From Saprospirales bacterium (GTDB taxonomy: Bacteria; Bacteroidota; Bacteroidia; Chitinophagales; Saprospiraceae), in NCBI GenBank assembly GCA_003448025.1, contig DLXL01000611.1, forward strand, positions 2,947 to 8,988: DNA of 6,042 bases, in the 5' to 3' direction. Positions 1 to 6,042 of the stretch are shown in pieces. The notes below the pieces were generated by a model. That model worked only from the letters and a program-made list of their open reading frames with translations, had not been told where the DNA came from and searched no databases. How positions within the stretch are numbered: the first letter of the stretch is position 1; every line of letters begins with the position of its first letter. The position numbers and the translations under genes were made by a program.

Positions 1-579
1 CATCTTCTGGCCGTCGGTGCCGGGAATCACCTTGGTGTTTTCATCGAGACGCGCCTCGGGAATAACAAAAGTATCGCCCATAATGCGGTTAAAAGCCTCC
101 GCAATGTCGCGTGTAATCTCAAGGTGCTGCACCTGGTCTTTGCCCACAGGTACCACCTCGGCATCGTACAGCAGTATGTCGGCGGCCATCAGCACCGGGT
201 AGGTAAACAATCCGGCATTCACATCACTGAGCCGGTCACTTTTGTCTTTGAAACTGTGCGCATTGGCCAGCATCGGATACGGCGTAAAGCAGTTGAGGTA
301 CCAGGTCAGCTCGGTTACTACCGGAATATCACTCTGCCGGTACAGGGTGTTTTTGTGTGTATCAAATCCGAAGGCCAGCCAGGCTGCCGCCACTGCGCGG
401 GTATTGAAACTGAGTACCTCCGGGTCTTTGATCTGCGTGAGGCTGTGAAAGTCGGCAATGAAGAGGAAGGCGTCGTTTTCAGGCCGTTGACTTTCCGCAA
501 TAGCCGGTACCACCGCGCCGAGCAGGTTGCCCAGGTGCGGTACGCCCGTGCTTTGAATGCCGGTAAGAATGCGTGCCAT
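1..579 (-). CDS. trpS: Tryptophanyl-tRNA synthetase, N-terminal part (3' end beyond window)
   Basis: Cytoplasmic class I aminoacyl-tRNA synthetase that activates tryptophan with ATP and charges tRNA-Trp. The ATG at 579-577 opens a frame of 193 codons that runs off the left edge; the family is usually about 330 residues, so about 60 percent is present. Seen in the translation: MARILTGIQSTG at the start, PHLGN at 14-18 (the HIGH-like ATP-binding signature), ADFHSLT at 42-48, NAGLFTYPVLMAADILLYD at 121-139, VPVGKDQVQHLE at 143-154 (the family's GxDQ region), RDIAEAFN at 157-164 and PGTDGQKM at 186-193, where the second signature (KMSKS) begins exactly at the window edge. These fit TrpRS, not TyrRS. 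No strong ribosome binding site precedes the ATG. The gene is GC-rich like its right-hand neighbours and is divergent from plsC. Confidence 0.96.
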   Translation of the reverse strand, partial: MARILTGIQSTGVPHLGNLLGAVVPAIAESQRPENDAFLFIADFHSLTQIKDPEVLSFNTRAVAAAWLAFGFDTHKNTLYRQSDIPVVTELTWYLNCFTPYPMLANAHSFKDKSDRLSDVNAGLFTYPVLMAADILLYDAEVVPVGKDQVQHLEITRDIAEAFNRIMGDTFVIPEARLDENTKVIPGTDGQKM

Positions 580-652
580 AGAAGTCCGCAAGTTTACACA
601 GGCAGCGATAGAAACGCCTAGTTAAATTCGCACTCCTTTTCAGACCTAAACG
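580..652. promoter_or_regulatory. Divergent spacer expected to carry trpS and plsC promoters
   Basis: This 73-base gap separates two genes that both start from it in opposite directions, so both promoters should lie here. Against the Bacteroidota -7 consensus TAnnTTTG, TAAATTCG at 623-630 (plus) and TAAACTTG at 596-589 (minus) each have one mismatch, but neither has a TTTG-like -33 box about 19 bases upstream. The minus-strand box would leave a leader of only a few bases before the trpS ATG. The location is supported by gene layout; the exact elements are not. Confidence 0.4.
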
Positions 653-1414
653 TTGAGATACCTGGCGGCGCCTATATTCCTGCTGTACAAGCTGTGGATC
701 GGACTTGTATTCTGGTGCACGCTCCTGCTGCTGTACCCGCTGTTTTTCGTGCTGCTCAGGAAGCGGGCATGGTATCCGGCGGCGTTCCGGCTGAAACGCT
801 TCTGGGCCCGCCTGCTCGCCGTCCTGCTTCTGTGTCCTGTGCGCACCCGACACTCCGGTCTGCTCCCGCCAACCCCATTCATTATCTGCAGCAACCATTC
901 CTCCTACCTCGATACGGTCTTTATGTACCTGGTATTTTCCAACTACTTCCTCTTCGTGGGCAAGGGCGAACTGTTGCGCTGGCCCCTGTTTCGCACGTTT
1001 TTCAAGACCATGGACATTCCCGTGCACCGCCAGCACCACCGCCGGGCCGTGCACGCGCTGCGCAAGGCCTACGACGCACTGCGCCGGGGAGAGAGTGTGG
1101 CGATCTACCCCGAAGGCACCATCCCTGTTCACACACCCCGCATGAAGGCTTTTAAGAAAGGCGCCTTCCGCATGGCTGTAGACCTCAACCTACCCATCGT
1201 GCCGGTGACCTGGGTGCACAACTACAAAATCATGAAAGACCCTGCGCGGATTTTTGAATACTCTCTTCCCCATCGCGTCGAAGCGGTCATTCACCCCGCT
1301 TGTTATCCGAAGGGGAATACAGAACAGGATTTAATAGATTTGCGGTTGGAAGTCTTTGCGCGCATCGCCTCTGCCCTGCCGCCCGACTTCCAGCGAGACC
1401 ACTATGAGCATTGA
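653..1414 (+). CDS. plsC: 1-acyl-sn-glycerol-3-phosphate acyltransferase (PlsC/LPLAT family)
   Basis: Membrane-associated acyltransferase that by family places an acyl chain on the sn-2 position of lysophosphatidate to give phosphatidate, the phospholipid precursor. The 253-residue product has a hydrophobic N-terminal segment at about 8-35, then the four LPLAT blocks in order: NHSSYLD at 81-87 (HX4D, catalytic His82 and Asp87), KGELLRWP with DIPVHR at 104-126, YPEGT at 152-156 and LPIVPVT at 180-186. Length is normal. The start is TTG: an in-frame TAA lies at 647-649, and no ATG or GTG occurs before the hydrophobic segment is well under way, so a later start would remove the membrane anchor. 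The 3' end overlaps gatC by 11 bases, suggesting co-transcription. Exact acyl acceptor is not shown by sequence; a related lysophospholipid acyltransferase role is possible. Confidence 0.9.
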   Translation: MRYLAAPIFLLYKLWIGLVFWCTLLLLYPLFFVLLRKRAWYPAAFRLKRFWARLLAVLLLCPVRTRHSGLLPPTPFIICSNHSSYLDTVFMYLVFSNYFLFVGKGELLRWPLFRTFFKTMDIPVHRQHHRRAVHALRKAYDALRRGESVAIYPEGTIPVHTPRMKAFKKGAFRMAVDLNLPIVPVTWVHNYKIMKDPARIFEYSLPHRVEAVIHPACYPKGNTEQDLIDLRLEVFARIASALPPDFQRDHYEH

Positions 1415-1691
1415 TATTAAAACCGTAGACCGCATCGCCGAACTGGCCCGGCTAGAATTCGATGCCGCCGAGAAAGAAAAAATTCTCGCAGACCTCAACC
1501 GCATGCTCGCTTTTGTTGACCGCCTCGGTGAAATCAATACCGAAGGCGTCGAACCGCTGGTCTTTATGACCGACCGCGAAAATGTCTACCGCGACGACGC
1601 AGCCATCTCCTCTACCACGCAGGAAGAAGCGCTGATGAATGCGCCGCGCAAGGACATGTATTACTTCCGCGTCCCCAAAGTGATTAAATAA
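1404..1691 (+). CDS. gatC: Asp/Glu-tRNA amidotransferase subunit C
   Basis: Small subunit of GatCAB, which converts misacylated Glu-tRNA(Gln) and Asp-tRNA(Asn) to the correct amides in the cytoplasm; GatC holds the GatA amidase and the GatB kinase subunits together. The 95-residue product has the usual family length and landmarks: VDRIAELARLEF at 8-19, the helix around LNRMLAFVDRLGEIN at 31-45, TEGVEPL at 46-52, the YRDD block at 62-65, NAP at 79-81 and FRVPKVI at 88-94. The ATG at 1404 was chosen because the longer frame starting at 1356 adds residues that are only the plsC frame read out of phase. It overlaps the end of plsC by 11 bases, and the next gene starts 4 bases after its stop, so the three are probably one transcript. 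gatA and gatB are not in the window, which is common for scattered gat genes. Confidence 0.95.
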   Translation: MSIDIKTVDRIAELARLEFDAAEKEKILADLNRMLAFVDRLGEINTEGVEPLVFMTDRENVYRDDAAISSTTQEEALMNAPRKDMYYFRVPKVIK

Positions 1692-1695
1692 GGGC

Positions 1696-2421
1696 ATGGA
1701 GGTCCGCCGGCTTTCCATCCTCATACCCGCCTACAACGAGGAAAAAACCCTGGTGCCGCTCTTGCACCGGCTCGCCGAGACTACGCTCGACCGCCATATC
1801 GAAAAGGAAATTATCGTCGTCAACGATTGCAGCACCGATGGCACCCTGCGTGAACTGCAGCAGTACATCGCCGCGCACCCCGGTGAGCGCATCGTGCACT
1901 ATTCACAGCCCGTCAACCGGGGCAAGGGTGCCGCGTTGCACAAAGCCATCGAGATGGCCACCGGCGACTACCTCATCGTGCAAGACGCCGACCTGGAATA
2001 TGATCCGGCCGAATACAATGAGTTGCTGAAGCCCGTTTGGAAGGCCGATGCCGATGTGGTCTATGGCTCGCGCTTTATCGGCGGAAACCCGCACCGCATT
2101 CTCTTCTACTGGCACTCTATCGGCAACCGGTGGCTCACGGGACTGAGCAACATGTTTACCAACCTCAACCTGACAGACATGGAAACCTGTTACAAAATGA
2201 TGCGGCGGGAAATTATTCAGTCCATCCCTTTGCGGGAAAATCGTTTTGGATTTGAGCCTGAAATTACCGCTAAATTATCCCGAATTAAAGGAATCCGTAT
2301 TTATGAAGTGGGCATTTCATACTATGGTCGCACTTATGAAGAGGGTAAAAAAATTGGCTGGAAAGATGGATTCAGGGCTATTTATTGTATTTTAAAATAT
2401 GGATTGTTCAAAGCTCATTAG
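1696..2421 (+). CDS. Family 2 glycosyltransferase, polyprenyl-phosphate mannose/glucose synthase-like
   Basis: Inverting GT-A enzyme predicted to move a sugar from a nucleotide sugar to a lipid phosphate or glycan at the inner face of the membrane. The 241 residues hold the GT2 motifs in order: LIPAYNEE at 9-16, VVNDCSTDGT at 41-50 (nucleotide binding), NRGKGAAL at 74-81, QDADLEYDP at 96-104 (DxD metal site, Asp97 and Asp99), GSRF at 124-127, TDMETCYKMMR at 160-170, and FGFEPEITAKLSR at 184-196. No membrane segment is clear at the C-terminus, as in short DPM1-like enzymes. It follows gatC by 4 bases. Oddity: codons before about residue 171 end mostly in G or C, while those after about 173 end mostly in A or T, with no break in frame or motifs. 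Family is sure; donor and acceptor are inference. Confidence 0.9.
   Translation: MEVRRLSILIPAYNEEKTLVPLLHRLAETTLDRHIEKEIIVVNDCSTDGTLRELQQYIAAHPGERIVHYSQPVNRGKGAALHKAIEMATGDYLIVQDADLEYDPAEYNELLKPVWKADADVVYGSRFIGGNPHRILFYWHSIGNRWLTGLSNMFTNLNLTDMETCYKMMRREIIQSIPLRENRFGFEPEITAKLSRIKGIRIYEVGISYYGRTYEEGKKIGWKDGFRAIYCILKYGLFKAH
2205..2240. other. Base-composition change point inside the GT2 gene
   Basis: By hand count, the 60-base blocks from 2041 and 2101 are above 50 percent GC, those from 2161 and 2221 about 45 and 42 percent, and those from 2281 and 2341 about 37 and 30 percent. AT-rich sequence then continues to the right edge. The change is near codons 171-180. The 8-mer GCGGGAAA occurs on both sides (2205-2212 and 2232-2239), which may be chance. 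It could be an old recombination joint, a boundary of transferred DNA, or an assembly join. Confidence 0.6.
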
Positions 2422-2448
2422 TACAGCTTACTGCTCCATTCCATGATT

Positions 2449-3714
2449 TTATTTTATCCAACTTTCTAATTGACGCTCCCATTTAGCAGGTAATTTGGCG
2501 TCTGACAGCACTACCAATGCAGGAATGAGCAAGGCAGTGAATTCAGATTTGTACCTTACAATGGCCCCGATATTGGGTACCGTTAATCCAATGACCACAT
2601 AAATTATTAGGACAAAAAAAACAGGCCCCCATAAAAAGGGATCGGATAAACGGTATTTTTTAATTTTTAAAAACAACCAGATGATTAATAAGGTTTCTGT
2701 CCAGGTTCCAAGCATCGCCAAATAAATCACCCATTTATTATAAATACCCGGATGAGGTTGAAAAAATACATGATCCAAAGCATATGGAATGGCCTGAAAA
2801 TATGATTTTAATGTAAAATCCAAAACCGGAAGATACATATTTGAACCACCCTGTAATGTTAAAAATTCTGCTTGTTTATGGGCGATAATTTGCATCGGAT
2901 TGAATTGCGGAAAAAGGAGGCCGATACTAAAAAATAAAACCATGGAGAGTGCTGTAAAAATAGTGTAAGCCAGCAGTGGTTTTAAACGAAAATATTCAAT
3001 GATAAACCAAAACAAAAGTACCGGCACAATCAACATAAAATAAAAATAACGTACAATAAAAAGAAAGAACAGACCCAAGACAAGTCCGGGCATTGCGCTC
3101 TTGCGTTTTTCTTTCAAGCTATTGGCCGAATAAAGAATAATCCCCAATGCTGCCATCACCCAGCCATCTTTGTTAATACTACTGCACCAAAAAAGAACGG
3201 TCGGAATGGCAAACACCGTGAATAAAAGCAGCCATTTATCTTCCCGATATTTCGTGTAAAAAGCTTTATACAATAACAGCTGACCCAGAAAAAAGAAGAA
3301 ATTAAAAAAAATAACATTGACATATAAGTGCCCGAAAGAAAGAATATTACACAAGGTCATAAACTTCACATGAAACTGTCGACCCAAATCAGTCCAATAA
3401 ACCGCATTACCCGGTTTAAAAATATTCAGATGATGACTTAAATCGCCCCAATTCAAAAGCCATTCTTGGAAAAAACCGGTGGGATCCGTTGATAGCAACT
3501 GAAGATCAACTAAACTGTACCAATGATAAAAACTCATGTCGCTTTCTGAATAAATCCGATTGTACACCAATAAATTCACACAACCGGCCACTACCTTCAA
3601 TAAAAATATGCCGGATATCATGCGGACTCCAAACCCGGTATGGCGATGTAATTCGTAAGTGCGAATCACCAGAACAAACAATGAGAGGTAGAAAAGAAAT
3701 AGTATATATTGCAA
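2449..3714 (-). CDS. Polytopic membrane protein, possibly GT-C-type glycosyltransferase or polysaccharide polymerase
   Basis: I do not recognise a named family. The 421-residue product has about ten membrane segments, at roughly 2-18, 31-52, 128-150, 160-176, 183-197, 208-240 (two), 246-268, 326-348, 361-380 and 391-404. A long loop after segment two begins with an acidic site, YSESDMSFYHW at 55-65, placed like the acidic first-loop motif of GT-C enzymes. PTVLFWCSSINKDG at 171-184 and VRYKSEF at 386-392 resemble motifs I know from membrane glycan enzymes and Wzy-like proteins; this is resemblance only. The start is TTG at 3714-3712, with an in-frame TAG two codons upstream and the first ATG only at residue 32, after the first membrane segment. 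It begins 26 bases after the L,D-transpeptidase stop, so the two are likely co-transcribed, and it converges on the GT2 gene. AT-rich. Confidence 0.75.
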   Translation of the reverse strand: MQYILFLFYLSLFVLVIRTYELHRHTGFGVRMISGIFLLKVVAGCVNLLVYNRIYSESDMSFYHWYSLVDLQLLSTDPTGFFQEWLLNWGDLSHHLNIFKPGNAVYWTDLGRQFHVKFMTLCNILSFGHLYVNVIFFNFFFFLGQLLLYKAFYTKYREDKWLLLFTVFAIPTVLFWCSSINKDGWVMAALGIILYSANSLKEKRKSAMPGLVLGLFFLFIVRYFYFMLIVPVLLFWFIIEYFRLKPLLAYTIFTALSMVLFFSIGLLFPQFNPMQIIAHKQAEFLTLQGGSNMYLPVLDFTLKSYFQAIPYALDHVFFQPHPGIYNKWVIYLAMLGTWTETLLIIWLFLKIKKYRLSDPFLWGPVFFVLIIYVVIGLTVPNIGAIVRYKSEFTALLIPALVVLSDAKLPAKWERQLESWIK

Positions 3715-3740
3715 TGACTAAAGGTAAAAAATCTTCGGAA

Positions 3741-4808
3741 TTATTTTACCATGAGGGAATCAGATTTTGATATGCCTGATTTTTCAGAGATATAAATCAC
3801 TGAACTGATTTTTTTAGGAAGTTCTGCCACCGTGTTTGGTTTTTGAATCACAATGGTTTGCATCTCCACTTTATAGGTTTCGCGGTCACCCTGACTAACA
3901 TGACTTTTCAGAAATGCTTCTTTGGACATTGATTCTTTTTTGGATGCATTTTGCTTGTCCAAAGGTGCTAATTCTGCATCAGGCTTTTCGGAAGCTTCGA
4001 AGGCCTGTACCTGCTTTTTGAGTTTTTCCTGTACGGCCTCCTTAGGCACCTGCAATTCAAGTTGATCGGCTTCGGCAGGAAGATTTTTAATCCCTGATTT
4101 TAACCAATAAGACTGTGAAAGGTAATTATCCCGGGTATGATAGATGAACAGGCAATGTCCATCTTTGATTCGATCAATCACTTTGGGAGCAATTTCGGCC
4201 GGTAATGCCGGACATCCATGACTGCGTCCCAGACGTTGGTTCGCTTTGACAAAAGTTTCGCTCACATAATCGGCCCCATGAATAACAATGGCCCGATCAA
4301 AAGCATTGTTATTGAAGGTACCATCCAAGCCATGTAATTTAAGCGAATAGCCGTTGTTTCCGGTATAAGTTTCACCAGTTACATAAAAGCCTAAACTACT
4401 TTGATGAGAATCGTGGGTATTGGAAAAATGTACCGCAAATTCTTCGCCAGTACCCATGCCATGTGCCACGAGAGAATGAAAAAGTAATTTTTTAGAGCGT
4501 ATATCTATCACCCAAAGGCGTTTAACATTACTGGAGAGGGTAAAATCGCAAATCGTTAGATTCGCGGATGCATTAATTTTTCCGGCTTCCAGCAAATTTA
4601 AATAACCATACATCCCATGACGAAAAGGCTCGTAACGCAAAGGGTTGTGTTTGTTAAATTTAATTTTCTCGTAAACCGACTTGATGTACCGTTCAGTGCG
4701 ACTTGAATTTCCAACCGATTCCGACTCGTTTAAGTCCGTTGCCATCGAAGCAGATCGAACAGATAAATTAAGTAACAATAAGCATAGTATGGACCGGAAT
4801 ATTTTCAA
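3741..4808 (-). CDS. Secreted murein L,D-transpeptidase (YkuD_2 type) with long C-terminal tail
   Basis: Predicted envelope enzyme with the cysteine active site of L,D-transpeptidases, which cut or form peptide links in peptidoglycan. Numbering from the TTG at 4808-4806 (355 residues): signal peptide MKIFRSILCLLLL to about residue 20, catalytic domain about 78-228, with IHGA (His177) and RSHGCPAL (Ser196, His197, Gly198, catalytic Cys199), the short motif typical of the YkuD_2 branch. Residues 243-355 form an extra tail, first rich in Lys and Glu (KEAVQEKLKKQV) and then of mixed character; I know no domain for it. An ATG at 4859 would add 17 residues with several acidic ones before the hydrophobic core, a poor signal peptide, and would lie upstream of the candidate promoter's start site, so TTG is preferred. 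It lies between the transketolase gene and the membrane-protein gene, all on one strand. Confidence 0.87.
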   Translation of the reverse strand: MKIFRSILCLLLLNLSVRSASMATDLNESESVGNSSRTERYIKSVYEKIKFNKHNPLRYEPFRHGMYGYLNLLEAGKINASANLTICDFTLSSNVKRLWVIDIRSKKLLFHSLVAHGMGTGEEFAVHFSNTHDSHQSSLGFYVTGETYTGNNGYSLKLHGLDGTFNNNAFDRAIVIHGADYVSETFVKANQRLGRSHGCPALPAEIAPKVIDRIKDGHCLFIYHTRDNYLSQSYWLKSGIKNLPAEADQLELQVPKEAVQEKLKKQVQAFEASEKPDAELAPLDKQNASKKESMSKEAFLKSHVSQGDRETYKVEMQTIVIQKPNTVAELPKKISSVIYISEKSGISKSDSLMVK

Positions 4809-4836
4809 TGCGTGTTTTTCAGAAATTCTATTGTCG

Positions 4837-4867
4837 TAAAAATAGTCGAATACAAGCACCTTTCGAA
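4837..4867 (-). promoter_or_regulatory. Candidate Bacteroidota-type promoter for the L,D-transpeptidase gene
   Basis: Read on the minus strand, TTCG (4867-4864), exactly 19 bases, then TATTTTTA (4844-4837). The known consensus is TTTG, about 19 bases, TAnnTTTG, so each box has one mismatch and the spacing is ideal. Transcription would begin near 4830, about 22 bases before the preferred TTG start and inside the frame opened by the ATG at 4859, which supports the later start. The area is AT-rich, so a chance match is possible. Confidence 0.3.
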
Positions 4868-4916
4868 CTCGAAAACCTTTTTTTAGATTAAACCGCCCTT
4901 TGCTGGGATGAAAAAC

Positions 4917-5873
4917 CTACTTGCGTTGAATAACTTTCTGAATTGCAGCAACTATAGCCGCTGCAGTTAAGCCATATTTATTCAACAAATCAACCGGTTT
5001 ACCACTTTCTCCAAATTGATCCTTAACGGCTACAAATTCCTGTGGACAAGGACATTCACGGGCAGCAACCTGAGCAATACTGTCACCCAATCCCCCATTT
5101 TGCTGATGTTCTTCTGCTGTGACAATCGCACCGGTTTTACGGATTGATTTAAGAACCGCCTCTTCATCCAATGGTTTGATGGTGTGAATATTGATCAAAT
5201 CGCAGGAAATCCCTGATTTTTCAAGTTCTTCTACCGCTTTCATACTCTCCCAAACCATATGCCCGCATGCAAAGATGCTTACATCGATTCCTTCGTTGAT
5301 GACTTGCGCTTTTCCGATTTCAAACGAAAGGTTTTCATGCGTAAAATTGGGCCACTTAGGTCTGCCAAACCGGAGGTATACAGGACCATCGTGTGCTGCA
5401 ATGGCTTTGGTCGCGGCTTTTGTTTGATTAAAGTCACATGGGACAATTACAGTCATTCCTGGGAGCATTTTCATCATTCCAATATCTTCCAAAACCTGAT
5501 GGGTAGCCCCATCTTCTCCTAAAGTAAGCCCGGCATGTGATGCACAGATTTTTACATTTTTACCGCTGTAAGCCACACTTTGTCGAATCTGATCATAGAC
5601 TCTGGAAGTCGAGAAATTTGCAAAAGTTGTGGTAAATGGAATTTTTCCGCCAATGGTCATTCCTGCCGCAATTCCAATCATATTCGCTTCAGCAATACCG
5701 CATTGGATAAATCGTTCAGGAAAATCTTTCATAAACGAATTGAGTTTGAGCGATCCGGCCAAATCAGCGGTTAATGCAACTACGTTCGGGTTTTCGGCAG
5801 CTATTTCATGAATCCCTTCGCCAAATCCGGCTCGGGTTTCTTTCTCATTTTGAACAGGAAAATCTTTAAGCAT
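4917..5873 (-). CDS. Transketolase, C-terminal subunit (split transketolase)
   Basis: Half of a thiamine-diphosphate enzyme that moves two-carbon ketol units between sugar phosphates in the non-oxidative pentose phosphate pathway. The 318 residues match only the pyrimidine-binding and C-terminal domains of a full transketolase of about 650-700 residues. Seen: ALTADLAGSLKL near 33-44, GIAEANM at 59-65 (catalytic Glu62), TFANF at 83-87, DQIRQ at 94-98, GEDGATHQ at 119-126, and EEHQQNGGLGDS at 254-265 in the C-terminal domain. The SHAGLTLGEDG context favours transketolase over DXP synthase. The ATG at 5873 is chosen over a TTG two codons earlier. The diphosphate-binding N-terminal half, needed for activity, is not downstream, and the short gene tail upstream does not look like its end. 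The stop is TAG. Confidence 0.92.
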   Translation of the reverse strand: MLKDFPVQNEKETRAGFGEGIHEIAAENPNVVALTADLAGSLKLNSFMKDFPERFIQCGIAEANMIGIAAGMTIGGKIPFTTTFANFSTSRVYDQIRQSVAYSGKNVKICASHAGLTLGEDGATHQVLEDIGMMKMLPGMTVIVPCDFNQTKAATKAIAAHDGPVYLRFGRPKWPNFTHENLSFEIGKAQVINEGIDVSIFACGHMVWESMKAVEELEKSGISCDLINIHTIKPLDEEAVLKSIRKTGAIVTAEEHQQNGGLGDSIAQVAARECPCPQEFVAVKDQFGESGKPVDLLNKYGLTAAAIVAAIQKVIQRK

Positions 5874-5902
5874 GCGCAAAGGTAAAACGCAGCAATCATT
5901 TT

Positions 5903-6040
5903 TTAAGACAGTTTTTCAGGTTGTTTATAAGTCAGATAAATGACCGGAGCTATTTCAATATTTATATTGCTCCATACAGATTGAACTACAGCACTACCGC
6001 TTTTCTTAAAGCGAGACTGTTGCAAAACAATCAAAAATAA
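5903..6040 (-). CDS. C-terminal tail of an unidentified protein (5' end beyond window)
   Basis: A frame open from the right edge gives 45 residues and stops at TAA (5905-5903), 29 bases before the transketolase ATG. The other two minus-strand frames hit stops within the first 36 bases of the edge. The peptide has a hydrophobic start (LFLIVLQQSRFKK) followed by alternating residues such as NINIEIAPVIYLTY that could form strands. I recognise no family, and it does not resemble the end of a transketolase N-terminal half. The short spacing and shared strand fit an operon, but a chance open frame of this length in AT-rich DNA cannot be excluded. Confidence 0.4.
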   Translation of the reverse strand, partial: LFLIVLQQSRFKKSGSAVVQSVWSNINIEIAPVIYLTYKQPEKLS

Positions 6041-6042
6041 TT

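Noticed and set aside
124..621. Plus-strand open frame of 165 codons.
   Set aside because: It is antisense to trpS, whose motifs are unmistakable; GC-rich coding DNA often opens such shadow frames.
479..1132. Minus-strand open frame of 217 codons across trpS and plsC.
   Set aside because: It overlaps the start of trpS and runs antisense to the conserved plsC motifs, and its product is rich in Arg, Gln and Gly with no recognisable domain.
1356..1403. Possible longer N-terminus for GatC.
   Set aside because: The added 16 residues come from the plsC 3' end in another frame and have no counterpart in the GatC family, while the ATG at 1404 gives the normal length.
2422..2448. Convergent gap examined for a shared terminator.
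   Set aside because: The 27 bases hold no GC-rich stem followed by a T run on either strand.
4809..4859. ATG at 4859 as the start of the L,D-transpeptidase.
   Set aside because: It would put several acidic residues before the signal peptide core and would lie upstream of the candidate transcription start; not excluded, only less likely.
4861..4884. Hairpin TTTCG/CGAAA followed by a run of seven T, like an intrinsic terminator on the plus strand.
   Set aside because: The stem is only five pairs, and no plus-strand gene precedes it. On the minus strand, where the transketolase gene ends, no T run follows the stem.
5877..5884. TACCTTTG on the minus strand, a perfect match to the Bacteroidota -7 consensus, just before the transketolase gene.
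   Set aside because: It ends only three bases before the ATG, so transcription would start inside the gene, and no TTTG-like box lies about 19 bases upstream.

Overview
The window looks like chromosomal DNA of a Bacteroidota member. The signs are the type of TrpRS (GTDGQKM version of the KMSKS loop), GatC ending in FRVPKVIK, a transketolase encoded as a separate C-terminal half, an L,D-transpeptidase of the YkuD_2 type, and little evidence of Shine-Dalgarno sequences. The assignment to phylum is inference; I cannot name a genus.

Layout. (1) Bases 1-579, minus strand: the 5' two thirds of trpS, cut by the left edge just as the KMSKS loop begins. (2) After a 73-base divergent spacer, a tight plus-strand group: plsC-type acyltransferase (653-1414, TTG start), gatC (1404-1691, overlapping plsC by 11 bases) and a family 2 glycosyltransferase (1696-2421, 4 bases after gatC). 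(3) A convergent junction of 27 bases. (4) A minus-strand group read from right to left: the tail of an unidentified gene (5903-6040), a transketolase C-terminal subunit (4917-5873), a secreted L,D-transpeptidase with a long C-terminal tail (3741-4808) and a polytopic membrane protein of glycan-enzyme appearance (2449-3714).

The genes mix housekeeping (tRNA charging and amidation, phospholipid synthesis, pentose phosphate metabolism) with envelope work. The GT2 enzyme resembles polyprenyl-phosphate sugar synthases, and the membrane protein beside it resembles enzymes that use lipid-linked sugars. The L,D-transpeptidase acts on peptidoglycan. A functional link between the GT2 and the membrane protein is plausible but inferred.

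The most striking property is a sharp change of base composition inside the glycosyltransferase gene, at about 2205-2240. To the left, DNA is GC-rich with GC-ending codons; to the right, through the rest of the window, it is AT-rich. The reading frame and family motifs run intact across the change. I see no mobile element, tRNA, rRNA or CRISPR array, and no convincing terminator. No stretch over 300 bases lacks a gene. I do not see a clearly new biological system here.
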